This document shows positions 42,159 to 44,357 of a stretch of DNA of 44,357 nt, piece by piece. The DNA is from Acidobacteriota bacterium (lineage in GTDB: Bacteria; Acidobacteriota; Aminicenantia; UBA2199), in NCBI GenBank assembly GCA_018897435.1, contig JAHIKI010000036.1:1-44357 (forward strand). Reading direction: 5' to 3'. Each line of letters starts with the position of its first letter. The first letter of the stretch is position 1. A program made the position numbers and the translations under genes. The notes below the pieces were generated by a model that was not told where the DNA came from, did no database searches, and worked only from the letters and a program-made list of their open reading frames with translations.

Positions 42159-42197
42159 AGGGCGACCCGTCCGCCGGCGTTTCGCCTGGCGGATCCC
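42159..42197. repeat. Family B partial element upstream of the second RAYT
   Basis: AGGGCGACCCGTCCGCCGG followed by CGTTTCGCCTGGCGGATC repeats exactly at 42589 onward inside the RAYT gene. It forms a hairpin of GTCCGCCGGCG with CGCCTGGCGGA. The rest of the gap 41997-42269 holds only the tRNA promoter. Confidence 0.75.
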
Positions 42198-42269
42198 CCC
42201 TTCATAAAGACAAAATTTAATATAACGAATTTCCTGTATTTCATTTTTCAGCCATGTTATTGTTTTCAT

Positions 42270-42846
42270 ATGTCATTTGATTTTGAAAGGCGTTCCCGGC
42301 GATCAATTCGCCTGAAGGGATTCGATTATTCCAGCCCAGGTAAATATTATATAACGATATGTACCTTGAATCGGGAATGTTTGTTCGGCGATATCCACAA
42401 AGGGAAAATGAATATATCGGCAGCCGGGAAAATCGTTCACCATGAATGGCTGCGCACATCAATGGTTCGGCCCGGGATTGAATTGGACGCCTTTGTCATC
42501 ATGCCGAACCACTTGCATGGCATCATTTCCATCCGTTTGCGTAGGGGCGTTCCGCTGGAACGCCCTGTGGATGTTGGCGATGAGGATAGGGCGACCCGTC
42601 CGCCGGCGTTTCGCCTGGCGGATCGACCCTACCTTAAAACCAAACACCATTGGGGCGATCCTTGGTCAATTCAAATCCAATTCAACGAAAGAAATACGGG
42701 AGTCAGCATATCCGGGATTTTATTGGCAGCGTAATTATTATGAACATATCATCCGCAATGGATCGGAATTAAGTCAAATTAGGAAATACATTTTGGAAAA
42801 TCCAGCCAATTGGAACGAGGATCAGGATAACCCAGTGAATTTTTAA
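42270..42846 (+). pseudogene. REP-associated tyrosine transposase, disrupted by its repeat
   Basis: The N-terminal part in one frame gives SFDFERRSRRSIRLKGFDYS and the HUH motif MPNHLHGIISI. The C-terminal part continues in another frame as GFYWQRNYYEHIIRNGSEL and NPANW and ends at TAA 42844-42846. Between them lies a family B element (42541-42632), and the frame shifts there, so no complete RAYT can be made without recoding. The protein parts are about 40-50 percent like the RAYT at 9714-10403 by eye. The insertion point, a few codons after the HUH motif, is the same as in that gene. Confidence 0.85.
42541..42632 (+). repeat. Family B BIME inserted in the second RAYT gene
   Basis: GTAG (42541) plus palindrome GGGGCGTTCCGCTGGAACGC, then the spacer TGTGGATGTTGGCGATG, a second hairpin and CTAC (42629-42632). 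Its 92 bases are not a multiple of three. Confidence 0.85.
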
Positions 42847-42853
42847 TCCCGGC

Positions 42854-42970
42854 GTAGGGGCGACCCGGCGGGTCGCCCTGTGGCTGTTGGCGATGTGAAT
42901 AGGGCGACCTGGCGGGTCGCCCTGCGGATTTAGGTGAAGACAGCAGGGCGTTCCAGCGGAACGCCCCTAC
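42854..42970 (+). repeat. Family B composite BIME between RAYT and histidine kinase
   Basis: GTAG plus GGGCGACCCGGCGGGTCGCC, spacer TGTGGCTGTTGGCGATG, a second GGGCGACC/GGTCGCCC hairpin, and an inverted GGGCGTTCCAGCGGAACGCC ending in CTAC (42967-42970). That CTAC gives the kinase gene its TAG stop on the minus strand. Confidence 0.87.
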
Positions 42971-44127
42971 GGAACGGTTACTGGAAATTTTAAACGAAAA
43001 ACCGTCCCGGCGGAGTGGTCCAACTCGATGGAACTATTGAGCTGTTGGCTCAGCATCTTGATCAACTTCAGTCCCAGGGTTTCCGGATTTTCCCAGTCCA
43101 CTCCAACAGGCATCCCGATCCCGTTGTCGGACATGTTCATTTTGAGTACGCCGCCTTCATGCTTCACCACAACAGCGATTTCGCAGTTGTCCTCACCGGC
43201 ACGCGGTTTGCCCCCGGGAAAGGCGTGCTTGCAGGAATTGGTGATCAGTTCGTTCAGGATCAGTCCACAGGGAACAGCGATATCCAGGTCCACTTGCACT
43301 CCAGCTGCCTGCACCGAGAAACGGATATCGCGTTGCGCTCCGAACTGGGCGCGTATATGGGCGCTCAGCGTCTCGATATAGTTTTGCAGGTCGATCCGGG
43401 CCAGGCTTTCCGATTTGTGGAGGCTCTCATGCACCAGGGCCATGGCGCGCACCCGCCCTTCCAGTTCCTGAAACATAGGGTTGAACATCGCATTATTGGC
43501 CTTGGCTTCCTGCATTTTGATCAGGCCGATGATGGTCATCAGGTTGTTCTTGACCCGGTGATGCACTTCTTTTAGAAGTATCTCTATCACCTCTTTGGAA
43601 TGATTGCGCTCAATGATATCTGCTTTCAATATATCGCTGGCTTGTGTCAGCTCCGCCGTTCGTTCCCCCACGCGACATTCCAACTCAGCGTGGGATTTTT
43701 GCAGCGCATCTTCTACGCGTTTGCGCTCGGTGATATCCTCGATAGCCAGGAGGATGACCAGCTTTTTTCCCAATAATCTTTTAATCTTCCTGGCACTCAA
43801 AAGCAGTACCCGCCTGCCGATGGAGGCAAAATCGTGTTCAATCTCATAGTCGTCAAAGGTCGTTTTCTGGGAAAGGATGGTTTCCAGCAGTTCCCGCAGC
43901 TTGGGGATATTCCACTGTTTATTGCCGAGGTCATAGAGAAACTGCCCCACTGTCTCTTCAGGTTTTACTTTAAAGAAGTCATAGAATGAACGGCTGACTT
44001 TGACGACTCTTAAATTATTGTCAAGAACGATTAAGGGTTCACGCACGGTGTTGATGATGCTCTCGGCAAATTCATTGGCTTCATTTGCGGTTCTTTTAAT
44101 GAATCTTCGCGTAAACGTGTGGGTCAT
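42967..44127 (-). CDS. PAS-domain sensor histidine kinase, HisKA_2 type
   Basis: 386 residues, no membrane helix, so a cytoplasmic sensor. A PAS domain covers about 18-135 (NTVREPLIVLDNNLRVVKVS to AIEDITERK) and a coiled coil 136-185. The phosphoacceptor region is LLKEVHHRVKNNLMTIIGLI with His189, the HisKA_2 family. The ATPase has the N box LILNELITNSCKHAFPGG and the G box DNGIGMPVG. AAGGAG precedes the ATG. Its TAG stop is provided by a family B repeat, so the original C-terminus may have been changed. It lies downstream of an NtrC-type regulator gene on the same strand and the two probably form a pair. Confidence 0.92.
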   Translation of the reverse strand: MTHTFTRRFIKRTANEANEFAESIINTVREPLIVLDNNLRVVKVSRSFYDFFKVKPEETVGQFLYDLGNKQWNIPKLRELLETILSQKTTFDDYEIEHDFASIGRRVLLLSARKIKRLLGKKLVILLAIEDITERKRVEDALQKSHAELECRVGERTAELTQASDILKADIIERNHSKEVIEILLKEVHHRVKNNLMTIIGLIKMQEAKANNAMFNPMFQELEGRVRAMALVHESLHKSESLARIDLQNYIETLSAHIRAQFGAQRDIRFSVQAAGVQVDLDIAVPCGLILNELITNSCKHAFPGGKPRAGEDNCEIAVVVKHEGGVLKMNMSDNGIGMPVGVDWENPETLGLKLIKMLSQQLNSSIELDHSAGTVFRLKFPVTVP

Positions 44128-44173
44128 TTTATATCTCCTTGAGCATACAGGTAAGGTTTTTCAATAAGCCCGC

Positions 44174-44356
44174 TCATGGCTCGATTTGAAACTCCTTTAT
44201 CTTGGCATAAAGGGTCACGCGTTCTATTTTCAGGAGTTTGGCCGCGCGGGATTTGTTGCCGCCGGTTTTAGTCAAAGCTTTCCTTATCACTTCTTTTTCT
44301 ATCTCTGCGGCAACATCCTTAACCATGCCTTTCAGGGAAATAGTCCCGTCCATAAC
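44174..44356 (-). CDS. C-terminus of an NtrC-type sigma-54 response regulator (cut by window edge)
   Basis: Only the last 60 codons are present. AAEIEKEVIRKALTKTGGNK then SRAAKLLKIERVTLYAKIKE is a Fis-type helix-turn-helix, the DNA-binding end of sigma-54-dependent activators. The receiver and AAA+ domains would lie beyond the window. The stop is 47 bases before the histidine kinase start, so the two are probably one operon. Confidence 0.82.
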   Translation of the reverse strand, partial: VMDGTISLKGMVKDVAAEIEKEVIRKALTKTGGNKSRAAKLLKIERVTLYAKIKEFQIEP

Positions 44357-44357
44357 C

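Noticed and set aside
42439-42846. Programmed frameshift to restore the second RAYT
   Set aside because: No slippery run was seen near the junction, and the frame change coincides with an inserted 92-base repeat; a pseudogene is simpler.

Overview
The window looks like chromosomal DNA of an uncultured Gram-negative bacterium. The best guess is a Candidatus Aminicenantes / Acidobacteriota-type lineage. That is an inference from a GWxTD-domain lipoprotein, a decaprenyl-phosphate phosphoribosyltransferase homologue, heptose/LPS genes, an MglB-MglA pair, and the overall gene style. No rRNA is present and no database search was possible. Genes are dense, mostly short operons on both strands, with four single tRNA genes and one small SRP RNA.

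Layout. 1-1460: a transposase tail, an FKBP lipoprotein, a tspO remnant and the first interspersed repeats. 1461-9253: an MFS transporter, an orphan FlbD-like gene, a methyltransferase, a membrane pseudokinase with a TonB-type C-terminus, and a four-gene run of two thioredoxin-fold proteins, an outer-membrane barrel and a GWxTD lipoprotein. 9344-9540: tRNA-Lys and tRNA-Glu. 9611-10759: a REP/RAYT locus in which GTAG-palindromes surround and interrupt their own transposase gene. 10765-14995: a tightly overlapping LPS-core operon (heptosyltransferase, O-antigen ligase, heptose-7-P kinase, and a membrane-Nudix fusion). 15462-20837: M23 peptidase, an unknown helical protein, UbiA-type prenyltransferase and pgi. 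21108-23450: larC, folE and a third gene. 23473-26177: sppA and an EamA transporter. 26242-27200: a DUF559 nuclease gene boxed in by long direct repeats of C6/G6 hairpins. 27340-33954: aminotransferase, then mglB-mglA-radical SAM, and a recR-ybaB-dnaX block headed by SRP RNA and tRNA-Ser. 34162-41818: a giant GH13 protein, an MFS transporter and znuACB. 41921-44357: tRNA-Asn, a second RAYT locus with a different palindrome family and a broken transposase, a HisKA_2 histidine kinase and the end of an NtrC-type regulator.

How it fits together. Several genes build or secure the envelope: the LPS operon, M23 peptidase, UbiA homologue, SppA, lipoproteins and the barrel. mglBA plus the pseudokinase suggest polarity or surface signalling. 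recR-ybaB-dnaX is the classic replication/repair block. The accessory signal is the set of four repeat families (A, B, C, D). A and B each sit with an IS200-like RAYT, and in both loci the palindromes have inserted at the same point of the transposase gene, just after the HUH motif. D sits with a DUF559 nuclease. A second theme is promoters whose -10 box lies only 6-7 bases before the start codon in genes without a Shine-Dalgarno site, which points to leaderless mRNAs.
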